Assembly (NCBI GenBank): GCA_032716605.1
Contig: CM064481.1
Span: 20,888,811-20,952,810 of the forward strand
Reading direction: 5' to 3'
Length of the DNA stretch: 64,000 bases
Origin: Paralithodes platypus
Taxonomy: Eukaryota > Arthropoda > Malacostraca > Decapoda > Lithodidae
The notes under the pieces were generated by a model. The model was not told the origin of the DNA. It worked only from the letters and a program-made list of their open reading frames with translations, and searched no databases. The position numbers and the translations under genes were made by a program. Below are positions 1 to 11,569 of this stretch, one piece after another (positions within the stretch are counted from its first letter, which is position 1; every line of letters starts with the position of its first letter).

Positions 1-267
1 GCCGACGTCATACAGGTCGTCCGAGTGGAGGCGTGGACCGACACCTCTAGGACAGACCCCGCTGTATTACCCGGCGTGCCCACGAACAGCGAAGCCAACG
101 CCGATAGTGGGGACGTAAAGCCGATAAGGGCTCCGTGTGTGATAGTCACCACCGACCCGACGATAGTCGAGCGCCGGCCGAGGAACCCCTCCCCTCAGGC
201 CGACTCGCCGAGAGGGGCGAGGCGGAAAACGACACCCATATAGACGTCGTGTCGGAGACTGCACCAC
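1..267 (-). pseudogene. start of the RT polyprotein region of D3
   Basis: A minus-strand fragment with SPYRLYVPTIGVGFAVRGHA and its continuation corresponds to the gag/RT linker of D2 (about 29.7-29.85 kb; GFFCPHYRQWPHRSW and following). Only the linker is in the window. The catalytic RT motifs would lie to the left of position 1. Confidence 0.5.
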
Positions 268-311
268 CTAGTGCCGCCTCGCACAAGTGCCCACCAAGCC
301 TGGCAGCCTCG

Positions 312-2030
312 CTACGAGCCGGTCTGCCGACCCCAACTAAGGGAGGAAGCGGTTGAGGAGAGTCGTAACACTCCAGGCGGACAGGGAGCGAAGCGCCTCA
401 CAGCTGGAAGGAGGGAAGACCCCTGCCATGCAGGGGTATAGAAGAGCCCCTCCGGAGCGAGCTCAGAATGCAACAGCGACGTGTGGATCTCAGCCGGCGC
501 CAGTGTACAAAAGGACACCCAGAGAGACTGGCGAAAACGTGCAGCCTCTTGGATACGCTGAAGGTCGCCGATTGAGGCCAGGGCGAGCTGCAGTTGCACT
601 CGCCGGAAGTGGTCCCCACCCTTCCCGAGCACCCCAGCCGGCCGGGCTGCAAGAAGCCGGAGGTGAAGCCGAGCTAGGTGCAGTCGCATTAAGAGGGAGG
701 AGAGCATGCGAGCGGTGCGCTGCCGGAGCTTGTGAACCCGCTCCAGGGCACTCTTCTCAGGTGAATGAGGATTGTGGCATAAGCTCCAAACAGAAGGTAG
801 GGGGAACGAACCAGGTCAAAAACAGAGGGGAGACCCCGGATGAAGCCATGCCTAGGCACGACACGTAGGCGTAGCCGATCGGAGGGAGTGGTGAAGAAAC
901 CACCTCCGACCGAACCCCGAAGTCGATGCCTTCTGTCAGCCACAAGTAACAGTAAAAGAAATACTATGTAAGTACAGCACTGAAATATTAGACTAGGCCG
1001 ACAGGGCAGGCGCTGCGACACGTACGGCGTGTCGAGCAAAGCCCGACCAGAACTTGGTACATCCAGAGGGGGGGACCCGGAGGACGGTAAGTAAAAACTA
1101 GAGATCCGCCCCCCCAGGACGGCCAGGGGCAAAACCCGAAAGCGCCCAATGGTGTTGAGCCGCACCTGCCAACACCCAAGCACAGGGAGCCCCCTCCATG
1201 CAAGCGTAAGAGCTCGCTCCAGGCGGGACGGCGCCACATTCCCCCAGGACGACGGCTTCCCGTAAAGGGAAGGGAAGCGACGTTTTAGGGAACGTAAACG
1301 TCCCTAGGGACGGAACGTGGACAGGCCGACCAACCAGTCCCAGTCCACACTCAGGTAGCATGACAAAAGACGTCGATGCTGCCTGGGAGCGAGCGGGAGG
1401 AGAGGGACAACCGGAGCAGCAACCACAGGTTGAGCAGGTGTAGAAGGCAGGTGGGCCACAAAAAGGTGGAAGAGTTACCACAGGGAAGACAGGAGGGACG
1501 GTAGTAGAGCGTCCCAAGAATACCGCCATGTATATAAGCATGGTGCGGATGGAGGCAAACCGTCAGCGGTGGCCTCATGAGCCGTGTCTGGAGCCACATG
1601 TAGGGCATGAACCGGACGTTGGAGTCGGAGATCGTCGGCGATATGGTGAAGGAGAACGTCGTCTCCCCGTCGTTTCGGCATCCTCAGAAACCGCAAGGAC
1701 GCCCGAACGAGGCACCGGAGGAAAGGCAGCTGCCTTGTAGACAGCAGAGGGCAGGGGAACCATGGCGCGTACCCCCTCGTCCTATGAATTGTGGAACCCT
1801 ATGGAGGTGGTCCTCGACAGAGAGAGCAAACCCCGACCACGTAGCGCAGAGGCGAGACCTTGCCTCATCCGTGTCCGGGAATGGAGGACGAGACACAAAG
1901 GTCAATATCTATGAGCCACGGACTACACCTCCGAGGGGTAAAACCATTGCGGCTGTAGCATGAGACATGGGTAGGACACTCTACGTCCAACGGGCAAGGC
2001 AGGACGGGCACACCCATGGCGTGCACAGGG
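312..2030 (-). pseudogene. gag-like ORF1 of DIRS copy D3, decayed
   Basis: Several minus-strand frames, read in order, align with the gag of D2. At about 1960-2030 a Cys-rich start is seen, with a CTPWVC segment and then, after a frame change, ECPTHVSCYSRNGF, matching the D2 N-terminus. At 1098-1541 the fragment GLGLVGRPVHVPSLGTFTFP matches the D2 block GLGMVGQPVSVPPLSKFKIP. At 312-707 the helical C-terminal part (LHLARLHLRLLAARPAG, then RRVQLQLALASIGDLQ) matches the D2 C-terminus. The stops and frameshifts between them make this a pseudogene. The product would be the structural protein that packages element RNA. Confidence 0.75.
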
Positions 2031-2675
2031 AGGAAGTGATATCCTCATTGCAATCGGAAAGTAAAAAGATACTGACGTCCCATGTATGAAGCACAGGAAT
2101 TGTGTGCAAGCACAACAATGTTAAAAACCCGTGAATCCTTGACAGGAGTACCCCCTTTTCCTGTGTAGGAAGGGAAGGACAAAAAACGGGGGGGGGCCGT
2201 CGAAAGGAGGGCCATACAGGAGTATAATACATGGTAGGACGCACAAAAAACTTGAAGAAACTCCTGAAAAGTAACAGGCACAAGGGCAGAAGGGCGCACA
2301 AAAGTGCTCACTACACCTCGAAAATGGAGCACCTTTCATGAAAGTGAGTATTCCCCCCCCCCCTTGTGCGTGGTGAGGGGTGACGAGGGACCCCCCCATG
2401 CGGAGGGTCAGGGAGAGACCAGGCGAACCAGCAAGTGCAAAGAACCCGGAAAAGACCAAGGGGCATGTGCAAGTCCCCAGAAGGAAGGTATGAAAAGCCT
2501 TAGAAGTGAAGAGGATGATGATAATACCCAAAGGGTGAAGGCACTGAAGAGGAGAAGACTCCCAAGGGCACCATCAGATGAGAGTGGGAGCACAGTCCGA
2601 TGAAAAAGAGAAGTCCGTGAACTACAGCAACTGAGTCCCCAGACAGAGGCAAAGCAAAGCACCCTAGCACCGACC

Positions 2676-4160
2676 CAGAGCGGAGTGGTCCAGAATGGTC
2701 CGCCCGCTCTGGGGCGGAAATCCGCTCTGGAGCGGAATGTAGTACGAAGGGTCCGCTCCGCTCTGGAGCGGAATGGAAGCAGTGCATCAGAGCGGAGTGC
2801 GTTGCATGGTGAAGAAGCGGCCCAGTAGGCCTAGGTAGGCGAGGGAGCGAGATGGGGTCAGTAGTAAGACGAACGGCTGCAACTGAGGTCCCATCCAGAG
2901 GCAAGGCAAAGTCCACCGAGTACCGACCCCGGGTGGAGTGGCCCTGAATGGCCCGCTCTGCTCTGGGGCAGAAATCCCGCTCCGGAGCGGAAAGTAAGCT
3001 CCGCTCCAGAGCAGAGAGCGGCATAGGACAGGCGAGGGAGCGGGAAGGAGTCAGTAGGAATATGGAAGAGAACTTGCCTAGAGCGGAATGTCCGCTCTAG
3101 GGCGGAGCGGATGTAGTGCAGGCTTATGTCAGAGGCCCGTGGCATCAGTGAGTGTGTAGGTACCAGTAATGGTGGAAGGCCAGTAACATCGAAGAGTCCC
3201 AACCGAATGGTCGAGCATTACAGCCGACGTGGGAGCGTCCGAGGGTAAAAATATCAGATAATTACATCCAAGAGTCCCAACTGAATTGTCTAGCATTACA
3301 GCTAACGTGGGAGCGGCCTTGGGTAAAAATTTGTAAGAGAATGTGTCTAGTCAGAGGACCGACCTGGAGCGGGAGTCACCCACACACCAGGGCAGAGCGG
3401 GTTGAGTGCAGCCCTTCCTAGAGACCTGCAGCACCGTGTGAGGGTGGAAGGCAAAGACATCGCAAGGTATAGGTGAGTTCAATGTGGGGGAAGACTGTGT
3501 CTCAGGAGCTGGTATCAGACCAAACTGGTGCCCCCCAAGATGGTTTAGTAAAACCGTAGAAAGGCAAGCAAGAGCAAGCCTAGGAGGCAACAGTGTCTGA
3601 CATACAAAGGGCTGAGTGCAGCCCTTCCCCTAATGGAAGGTAAGCAAAAAGGCCCCACCATATAATATGGAAGGGCCTAGCAGTACACAAGTGAACCTAC
3701 AAAAAGTTCCAGTGAAACCCCACACGCCAGGTCAGAGTAGACCAAAGTCAGTTTCACTGCCCATGAAAGCATTGCATTACTCCCCCAAAAAAGGAGGGAC
3801 TAATACCTGAAGGCCTTGAGGTACCAAGGAGGAAGTGTAGAAATGAAGCTGCAGTGACATCATAAGTCCGCTCCTCAGCGCGGGAAATTTCCGCTCCAGA
3901 GCGGGAGATTTACGCTTTTGGGCGGGAAAGTACCGGCGAGTGGGAGGGAAAGTCCGCGCGCGGGCGGAGACGTCCACGAGCGGAGCGGGCCAACGAGCCT
4001 CTATACAAGGTAGTAAAAGCATCGCACTCCGCACCGGGATCCCACACTAGCCTCAATAGAAGGTAGTAAAAGCATCCCGCTCCGCACCGGGATCGGGGAA
4101 TCCCGGTCCCGAGCGGAGAGGGGTTGAGAGGCCACTCCCAGTGCGGAGCGGAACATAGTC
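2676..4160. repeat. array of short palindromes (GCTCYRGAGC type) in D3 leader
   Basis: Roughly 20 occurrences of imperfect 12-16 base palindromes of the form CCGCTCTGGAGCGG and half-sites GAGCGG are scattered through this block (for example near 2706, 2721, 2758, 2977, 3077, 3095, 3891, 3976, 4105 and 4139). The same motif occurs in the terminal-repeat block at about 5317. It is non-coding leader of the DIRS element. The equivalent leader of D2 (33.2-33.8 kb) has the same motif class. Function unknown. Confidence 0.8.
3190..3341. repeat. two-copy tandem repeat in D3 leader (about 76 bp period)
   Basis: Two diverged copies each run from AAGAGTCCCAAC through GAGCATTACAG or TAGCATTACAG, CGTGGGAGCG and GGGTAAAAAT (about 3194-3255 and 3270-3332). 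A third partial match (AACGTGGGAGCG) lies at about 4205. Confidence 0.75.
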
Positions 4161-5084
4161 TAGGCCTCAGGCACGCCGGTGAGAGGCGGCGGGCAAGCAC
4201 AGCAAACGTGGGAGCGTCTGTGTAACAGGGGTTTGCAGGATTGTTAGCACGACCAGTATGGCGGACGGCAGAGACCAGCAGAGAGCGGCCAAACAATCAG
4301 AGGACCACCGAAGACCGCATAATATGCGGGGATCCTGGGGTATACGTCAGACGAACCAGAGAAGGAACGCTGACACTGTTGCCAACTCAAAAAATACCAA
4401 GATGATGGTTTCACATTCCTTAGATTTTCAGGAGCCGTGCATGATATGCCGGACCGATCTGGTAACAGTGTGAAGAGTTAGCAACAGCCCCCCTTCGACT
4501 AAGGCTAGGCCACGCACACTCGGCCACGCCAACAGTCGGAATAACGACCCACTAACGGAGGTAACCAGGGCTCATCACTAGGCCTTTGTGGGCCAGGAAA
4601 AGACCTCAATAGGGAAGGAAACCCTATGAGGAGGCTAAATGAAAGAGAAATAAGAGGACTGTGCCTCCCTCTCAGACATCAAGGTAGCCTAGCCTAGGAA
4701 ACGCCGATAGTGTGACAGCACTTCGCGAAATGAGTAGCAAAAGCAAATGCAGTGACAAAAAGCCCTAAATGAATAGAACCTAACAGGTGACTAAACTAAG
4801 CCACTGCAAGTGAAGTAAAATAAAAGGCAAAGGCCTAATGACAGTCGCCAAAGGGCGACGCATGCACAGATGCAAAAATATAGTGACCAAGCAGTTTTCG
4901 ATGCCCTACTCAAAGTAAAACACATTAGAGCCCAATATTGGCGTGCCTACATCACGGATCATCTGTCTAGAATCGCAGGTGCCATAAAGAAGGCCCACAA
5001 CTCACCCAAAAGGGTAGGCGACAGGGGTGGAAGACACAAAATATGGAGCAAGAAAAAACGTGTGTTGACACTTGAGTAGCGCGA
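4161..5084. other. non-coding leader of D3
   Basis: No convincing coding sequence. Parts near 4730-4870 resemble the D2 leader at 34330-34480 (shared AAGCCCTAAATGAATAGAACCTA and AGGCAAAGGCCT strings), which supports assignment to the same element. Confidence 0.6.
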
Positions 5085-5388
5085 AAACAGATGCCTTATA
5101 AGCCCAGTTGGGCTAAGGAGGTACGCCCATGACAACGACGTAAGGGGCCAGATAGGATGGGTAAGATTCTTAAAGTTTTTCTTCTTTCTCATCAATATTT
5201 GATCTTTTCCTTTTCAAATGTGGCCTCGAAAGTGTGTACAACGTACCTAGTAGAGAGAGTAAGGTGCTACTCTAGATGTTATCGATTTAATCGCGCTTGT
5301 GATTACGATAATTGCCCGCTCTAGAACGGAGCGGAATTATACGATAAGTATATAGCTCTACGTTGGAACGTAGAGGCTACTACTAAAT
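5085..5388. repeat. outer terminal repeat and 5' end of D3
   Basis: This matches the right terminal repeat of D2 (34690-34987), including GTACAACGTACCTAGTAGAG, the GGTGCTACTCTAGATGTTATCG block and the extreme end CTACGTTGGAACGTAGAGGC followed by TACTACTAAAT. The partner inverted copy is outside the window. Confidence 0.85.
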
Positions 5389-5399
5389 AATTGTATTGT

Positions 5400-6641
5400 T
5401 CCTCAGATCATATATGACAAGAAGCAAACTTATGGTCCTCATTTGGAACTTTATTGGGGGTAATTGCAGTGATGGATAGAGCAAATTTTGCCGCCTCTGC
5501 TGCCCATTCCACCCACGGACCTTGTCCCACTCCTTCTAAGGTAACATACGAGACGGAGGGTCTGTAGCAACAGTTTCTATCTTTGTAGAACACACTGAGG
5601 AGAGGGACTTTATAGCATTATGAGCAGCAAGCTTAGAGAAATCTGACCAAGGCTTCAAGGATTTTGTGGCAGAAAATACTGGAGCAGGTTTGTCCACAAA
5701 ACTGAATATCAGACATGGAAGGGAAAGGAGACACGACTACATCCATTCCCCGCCTTTCAGCATCTTTTGCCCGCAGATGTTTTAACTCATTTACCTCGAG
5801 GACCCAGGATTGAGGGACCGGGTAAAGTTCAGGGATATCTGTCTCCGCGTCTTCCGGAATAGGAGGACCAATTATTGGTTGCCAAACTCGGGCAGGATCA
5901 TAAAGCAAAGGCATTGGCTTTTTGGGCAACCCCGGGTCCGCCTCAAGGGCAACCGGAGTGAAAGGGGTTAGGAATAGCCCAAACCTGTCAAGGGTGGGAA
6001 TCGTTGCCGATTCACCGGCTAGGGATCACTAGGACCAATTGACCCTGAGGGACGAGGCGGTGTGGTGGTCTTTATTTGTATAGGGACAGGTTGTAAAGGA
6101 ACAGTAGGTAGCGTAGAGGGCATTAGCTGAGATGACAGCTTAACCTGGGGAGTCAGAGACTCTTGTCTCTGACTAAACTTGGACTTAATTGCATCTAGAA
6201 CTTTTGTTTGGAACAAGGTCTCCAACTTCGTTGGGACGTGGGCAATTTTTTTTTTAGGAAACTCACGTAGTCATTACAGATAATGTCTGGGACTTAGGAT
6301 ATGTAAACTTTTACATCACTACAAATATTTAGCAAAACCTGAGGCGCCCCAGCCGCAGTTATGTGGCCACTCAGATTGTGATGTTTCACGAAGGGTGCAC
6401 AGTTTGTACACTTCTTAGTAGCCCACTTAGCTAACGTACAATCAACACAAGACAGATGGCGTACGTACTTCGTACGTCCAAGAAGGGGGATTTTGTTGCA
6501 TCTTGTGATCCCGCACCACTGCACAATGGTCGAGGCTGAAGCAGACGATGGGGACCCCGACATATTCTCGAGTGTAGAAAAACCCGAGAAGCCGCGCTCC
6601 GAGCACACCAGAGAGGGCCACACACTCGGATGGCGAGCCAA
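5400..6641 (-). pseudogene. gag-like ORF1 remnant of DIRS copy D4
   Basis: Successive minus-strand frames align with the gag of D1. About 6440-6560 holds an N-terminal Cys/His motif (CGITRC then HLSCVDC). About 5633-5929 holds MPLLYDPARVWQPI, compared with MPLLYGPDDSWVQM in D1, and 5408-5593 holds GQGPWVEWAAEAAKFALSI, compared with GPGPWVEWEVEAQNFAITF in D1. Frames change several times, so the gene is dead. It belongs with the D1-like family rather than family 2. Its 3' side is lost at the D3 insertion (5388/5389). Confidence 0.75.
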
Positions 6642-6802
6642 AACGCGGGTGACGCTCGGAGCTGATCACAGTTGTGACACAGGCGAGGGGATGGAGATTA
6701 CAAGAGAGAGCTATTGCTCACCAGGCCAAGAATCAATGTTACATAATACCAGAGCAAAGAACAAAATCATGTACCAGCTCGTCATGCATAAGGCCTATGG
6801 AA

Positions 6803-6866
6803 TGGCGAGTAGCCTGTTGGCTATATGAATGCAGTAAAAGAAGTTAGAACGGGGTAGCGTATCAGC
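6803..6866 (+). repeat. dispersed repeat, first copy
   Basis: About 60 bases around TAGCCTGTTGGCTATATGAA and TGCAGTAAAAGAAGTTAGA recur at 21004-21070 with roughly 85 percent identity by eye. The two copies bracket the LINE-A nest but are not at its exact ends. They could be neighbouring tandem units separated by the insertion. Confidence 0.6.
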
Positions 6867-7199
6867 TGGGGAGATAGTAGGCACCAATCGATCAGGGCTA
6901 GACCCAGGTGAGGTTATAGGGATGTGATAAAGAGTCGCTGGAACTCCTGTTTCATATGCTTGGCCTCTCTTACTGATTTTCTTTGTGCCTCATTTACACT
7001 GAGAGCAATCCAGCTAGCTCTCACAAACACCTTCTCATCCTATTCACTTCACTACACTAAACATGCACACCACACTTCATTCTTCCACACCAAAATTAAA
7101 ACAAAAATGATTAATTATAGCCCAGCCTCGGAGTCCCCAGGGAGGGGGGGGGGGGAACATAAATGCCCCCACACCCGACCGACCATCCCCTGACGACCC

Positions 7200-7876
7200 C
7201 ACAAAATTACCTGGACATCGGCCTGTTACTCTTTCTATTGATTTCTGCAACATTCGCAGACTTTCCTCTAACTTTCACTCTGTTGAACACTATCTCTCCT
7301 CCTACAAACCTGATCTTCTCTTCCTCACCGAAACTCAGGTGTCTGCAGCAACATCCAGCAGCCCCTTCTCTGTATCCTCCTACTTTCTCTATCCTAGTTT
7401 CAAAGCCAAAGGCGTAGATGTGCATACGTGCACAACAAACTCACTTGTTCTCGTGTTCCCGATTTCGACTCCTCTGAATTCTCAACTTTATGGCTCAAAC
7501 TTTCCTGTCATTCTCTTACTAAATATTTCTGTGCTGTCTATCTTTCCCCTATCTCTAAGAACTTTCTCAAATTCTTTGACTATTTAAACTCTACAGTGGA
7601 ACACATTCTATCCATTTCTCCTTTCTCAGAAATCTCCATCTTAGGAGATTTCAACGTTCACCACCGCCAATGGCTCTCCTCTCACACTACTGACCCAGCT
7701 GGTGAACAAGCCTACGTCTTTTCTATCCTAAATGACCTAGAGCAGTTAGTTCAGCAACCCACCCGTATCCCGGATCGCATCGGAGATCGGCCCAACATTC
7801 TTGACTTGTTTCTACCTTCTAACCCTTCTTCTTATACTGTTAATCTTTTCTCTCCTTTTGGGCTCCTCCGACCATA
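7200..7876 (+). pseudogene. LINE-A ORF2, endonuclease part
   Basis: Fragments in two or three plus frames give an APE-like endonuclease: an IDFCNIR-type start near 7235, a TETQ-type catalytic Glu segment near 7330, then [14 protein letters not shown] (catalytic Asp/Asn) near 7635-7675 and LDLFLPSN near 7800. At least two frameshifts lie between 7400 and 7450. The domain breaks at the SDH motif where D1 is inserted. It would nick target DNA to prime reverse transcription. Confidence 0.8.
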
Positions 7877-7917
7877 AACGATAGGTTTGACTCCTGTAAG
7901 GAGATAAAGAAAACCTA

Positions 7918-8228
7918 ATATTTAGTAGTGGCCCCGTAATCATTGACGATTATGCCTATTACATAAGGCACCCTCTTCAAACACTCATCCGCCGTAGTTT
8001 GAATCTACCGCGCAGAGCATAAAAAATTGAGGAGCCTTCATCATGAGCGCACGCAACCTCACTCATGGTTCAGTCATTATGAAATTGGGTTCTCACTACG
8101 AAAAAACTTCGTAAAATATAAAAAAGAAAAAGAAAATAAGAATAACTATTCATAAGCTTTCCATATAATCGTGGATGTACTTGTGTGGATCTTTGACCAG
8201 ACGCTGACTCAGGCGTCATTCTTCCTTC
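7918..8228. repeat. D1 inverted terminal repeat, left copy
   Basis: About 311 bases that are the reverse complement of 18312-18622 with few mismatches. Shared landmarks are AAGGCACCCTCTTCAAACAC, GTTTGAATCTACCGCGCAGA and CCAGACGCTGACTCAGGCGT. Confidence 0.93.
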
Positions 8229-8300
8229 ACTGACATATCAAGTAAACCAAAATCCTTAATACATCAACGAATGGGAAGGGGATGGTCGGGAGGGCCCCAG

Positions 8301-8407
8301 TCGTCAATGATTACGGGGCCACTACTAAATATTAGGTTTTCTTTATCTCTTTACAGGAGTCAAACCTATAATTTATTAGTGGCCCCTCCATCATTGACGA
8401 TTATGCC
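8301..8407. repeat. D1 internal complementary region
   Basis: Bases 8301-8369 are the reverse complement of the left outer end (7881-7948), and 8370-8407 are the reverse complement of the right outer end (18585-18622). The junction (CAAACCTAT/AATTTATTAG) is what would form if the two ends were joined in a circle. In DIRS-1 models this region templates completion of the ends on a circular intermediate. Confidence 0.93.
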
Positions 8408-8950
8408 TGATATCTAAGACTGGAGGGGGACATTCGTAATCATATCATAACTCTAGCAAAAGCAGATAATCAAACAACCACATAGTATTCTTACTTCGAA
8501 AAGATATATATTTTGGCGCAGCACATATATACAAAAAGGGGTACAAGCAGGAGCATGCTTCAAAGGAGCCTGCTTGATAAAAAAGGGTTAACTCTGAGAT
8601 TCTGAGAACAGATCCGCCAGTTAAAAAGGCACCCCACTTAAATTAAGTGGTGAAAAAATAAAGACTTATAAGTTTACATGTGCACATATAAACCCCATAA
8701 AACTAGTGGATATATCTTGCAAAATATATCCAATGCTTAAAATTAGATTGCTTCACAGCCAAAAACTACTTACAACAACACTGTTGTTTGTACTACAATT
8801 GTACTAGCACAATTTCCTGTAATGAATAGTACAGAGAAATTTACATATCACAACACCCATAAACAGTATCACAGCTCACATACTCCGGCGGGGTCTAGGG
8901 TGTCCTATGTTACACTGACTGCACCCCCCACCCCCCTTTTCTTGAAATTA
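8408..8950. other. 3' non-coding part of D1
   Basis: AT-rich, with no coding frame recognised. It lies between the internal complementary region and the end of the recombinase gene. Confidence 0.6.
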
Positions 8951-8959
8951 AACAACAAG

Positions 8960-9410
8960 TGACTTAGGGGCCACCTAGACCCTCTGCCTTAAAGCTATAC
9001 ATGGCAAGGAAGGTTTGTCTAGAGCTACTGAAAGGTATCGAGTCAAAAACGTATGATTAGAGGCCCACAACTGTGTGGACATAATATCTTCAACATAATT
9101 TTGTTTAAGGAAACGTAAAGAGGCTGCCCACTTGCGTAAATCGTGGGCCCTACCCACAACGCTTGGGATTACTCTCATTAATGACCTCGACCAAGAGAGA
9201 AGCCAGTTTACGTTTCATCAAGCGTTTACCCGTACTTGCTACCCATAAAGCACCCTGGTGATTTAGAGGTACCACTCTCAAATATTTGGTTAGAGCTTGC
9301 ACTGGACATAAATTATGGTGCACCTTTCCCCTTTTCAACGCCGGCACCGTGAACTCTGAAAACACGTGTTCACTGTGCTCATTCTTGGCTATGAACCCTG
9401 GGGAAGGTGC
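8960..9410 (-). pseudogene. D1 tyrosine recombinase, C-terminal part (separated by LINE-B1)
   Basis: Minus-strand codons continue the recombinase after the LINE-B1 insertion. The segment FTVPALKRG aligns with FTVPALKRG in D2. It is followed by AHDLRKWAASLRF, carrying the box II His and Arg (H-x-x-R), and by FLTRYLSVALDK with the candidate nucleophilic Tyr. The frame changes once near 9150-9180. Together with the upstream RVSEL arginine (about 11645), all catalytic positions of a tyrosine recombinase are present, but the gene is broken by the LINE. Confidence 0.85.
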
Positions 9411-11532
9411 AATTCTTTTCTAATGATGCACACTCCACCTTGAGCCACATACAAGATTTTGTAAAAATTGGAATGGAAACTTTTATTCCTCATCAAAAGT
9501 ACAGTAAAAGATCTAATTCACCTAAATGGTTTGACCATAATTGTGCTAGAGTAACTGAACAAAAAGCAATAGTCTACAATGCATACACAAGATCAAAAAC
9601 TCATGAAGCCTTTAATTACTTTAGAAACATCAGAAATCATGCCAAAGCTGTATTAAACCTAACTAAATCAAACTTTCTCCACAAGCAGGCAAATAAATTT
9701 CTAAATAATCCAAATGATAACAAAATATTTTGGTCTACTCTTAACTCATTTAAATCCAACTTTACTACTGCTTCATCCATTCCACCATTAAAATCTCCGA
9801 CTGGCAATCTTGTAAGTGACCCACGAGGTAAAGCTAACCTTCTTGCGGATATTTTCTCCACCAACTCAACCTTAGATGAAATAAATCAAGATGTCCCTGT
9901 ACTTAATTTTAATTCGCCTGAAATTCCCTCACTTAAGATCCACACCAGACATGTCAAAACTATTTTGCAGAATCTCTCAGTAGATAAGGCTCCTGGTCCA
10001 GATGAAATTCCTCCAATAGTACTTAAGAATTGCTCCTTGGTGCTCGCTCCTGTATTGGCAAAAAATTTCCGTCTGTGTACTCATACCTCATGCTTCCCAG
10101 TACCCTGGAAAGAAGCAAACATCCATCCAGTTCCTAAAAAGGTGCCTCTTCAGATCCATCAAACTACAGACCAATAGCTATAACTTCCACTCTTGGTAAA
10201 GTCTTTGAAATTATATTAAATAATCACATAATTAAGCATCTTGAGAATAATAAATTAATCAGTGATAGGCAATATGGTTTTAGACGATGTCGATCAACTG
10301 CACACATGCTTTGCCTTCTTACGCATCAAATCAACCAAGCTACAGACCAACATGGTGAAACACATACAATAGCACTGGATATATCAAAGGCATTTGATAG
10401 AGTCTGGCATCAATCCTTATTGTCGAAGATGTCACACTACGGCCTTGCATCATTAGTTCCACTAATTTCTTCTTATCTTCATAACAGAAAAATATGTGTA
10501 ATGGTAGATGGCCTTTATTCTCAATTTCACTCAATAAATGCTGGTGTTCCCCAGGGATCAGTTTTGGCCCCAATTCTGTTCCTCATTCATATCAATGATC
10601 TCATATCTACCACTCATAATCCAATACATTCCTACGCAGATGACTCAACACTCCACAGTTCCTTCACATTTACCAATTCTTTCACCCAACCCGATCTTAT
10701 AAATTCAAAAATAAACACTGCAATTTCTGAACCATGACCTTTCTAGAATTAATGGATGGGGACAAAGAATCTAGTTTCCTTTAATGCACAGAAAACCAAA
10801 TACATTCAATTTTCTAACCGACAGAATCTCACTGACTCCCATATATTTTTTAATGATGTAAATATTCCCACTTCCCCTAGTATTGACATTCTCGGTGTAA
10901 CATTAACTACTAACTTGAGCTGGACACATTATGTTAGAAGCATTGCTAAGAATGCCTCTAAAAAACTGGGACTCCTGTACAGAGTTCGAGAATTCTTCAC
11001 TGACGAGCAGTTGGCCGTGATATATAAAAGTCATGTGCGTTCTCAGATGGATTACTGTTCACCTCTGTGGGGTGGAAGTGGAGTGGTTGCATTGAGGCAG
11101 TTGGACAAAATTCAAAATAAAGCTATTAGATTAATCAATAACCCTGCAATCACACAGGACCTTCCTACATTATCCATACGAAGAAACGTTGCATCCTTGC
11201 ATTATTCTACAGATATTTTCACAGCAATTGTTCCGAGGAACTTGCTTCAATTGTGCCGCCTCTCCACATCTTTCCCCGTAGAACTAGGGCAGCTGAGAGC
11301 GCCCATGAATTTACACTTTCTCCTCCACAATGCAGAACTTCTGCTTATCAGAATTCATTTATCCCCAGAGCTACTACTCTTTGGAATTCACTTCCCTCGA
11401 ATTGCTTTCCACAAACTTACAATCTACAAATGTTTAAATCCAGTTGTTACAAACATTTTATGAATGGAGGATGCCTTTAGGCACATGGACCTTTTTGTTT
11501 TATCTGTGTTTTTCCTTCCTCCGTTCATTGTC

Positions 11533-11566
<34 letters not shown>
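9411..11566 (+). mobile_element. LINE-B copy 1, 5'-truncated, inside D1 recombinase
   Basis: A plus-strand LINE lacking its endonuclease, ending in a 30-base poly(A) run at 11537-11566. It interrupts the D1 recombinase between codons for CLRFGRLNECIQ and APSPGFIAKNE. The flanks allow only a 3-4 base (AAT) duplication. Two more copies of the same family are at 27019-28769 and 58424-59683, almost identical over shared parts. Confidence 0.9.
9414..11463 (+). pseudogene. LINE-B1 reverse transcriptase (ORF2 C-terminal part)
   Basis: Three successive frames make one RT: 9407-10177 (N-terminal region with KAPGPDEIPPIVLKN), 10306-10737 (ALDISKAFDRVWH for motif A, AGVPQGSVLAPILF for motif B, HSYADDSTLH for the catalytic YADD) and 10756-11463 (thumb and C-terminal region with RSQMDYCSPLWGG). 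The first break coincides with the loss of one A from the A run near 10136 relative to copy 2. Another frameshift is near 10730, and a base missing near 11198 shifts the end. It would copy element RNA at nicked target DNA. Confidence 0.88.
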
Positions 11567-11568
<2 letters not shown>

Positions 11569-11569
11569 A

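Larger units (their letters stand above)
1..5388 (-). mobile_element. DIRS retrotransposon, family 2, copy D3 (5' part; cut by window start)
   Basis: Read on the minus strand this segment starts with an outer end at 5388 that matches the outer end of the complete element D2 at 34951-34987 (shared core CTACGTTGGAACGTAGAGGC). It continues through a terminal-repeat-like block, a long non-coding leader, a decayed gag and the first codons of the reverse-transcriptase region, where the window begins. D2 provides the template for every part, so membership of the same family is secure. The 3' half (RT, RNase H, recombinase, internal complementary region) lies outside the window. It appears inserted into the gag of another DIRS element (D4), whose coding traces resume at about 5400. 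Confidence 0.85.

Noticed and set aside
2676..4160. CRISPR-like array
   Set aside because: Repeats are short, palindromic, unevenly spaced and mutated, inside a eukaryotic retrotransposon leader; no spacers of constant size and no cas-like genes.
11535..11567. Poly-Phe end of the long D1 recombinase frame as real coding sequence
   Set aside because: It is the inverted poly(A) tail of LINE-B1.
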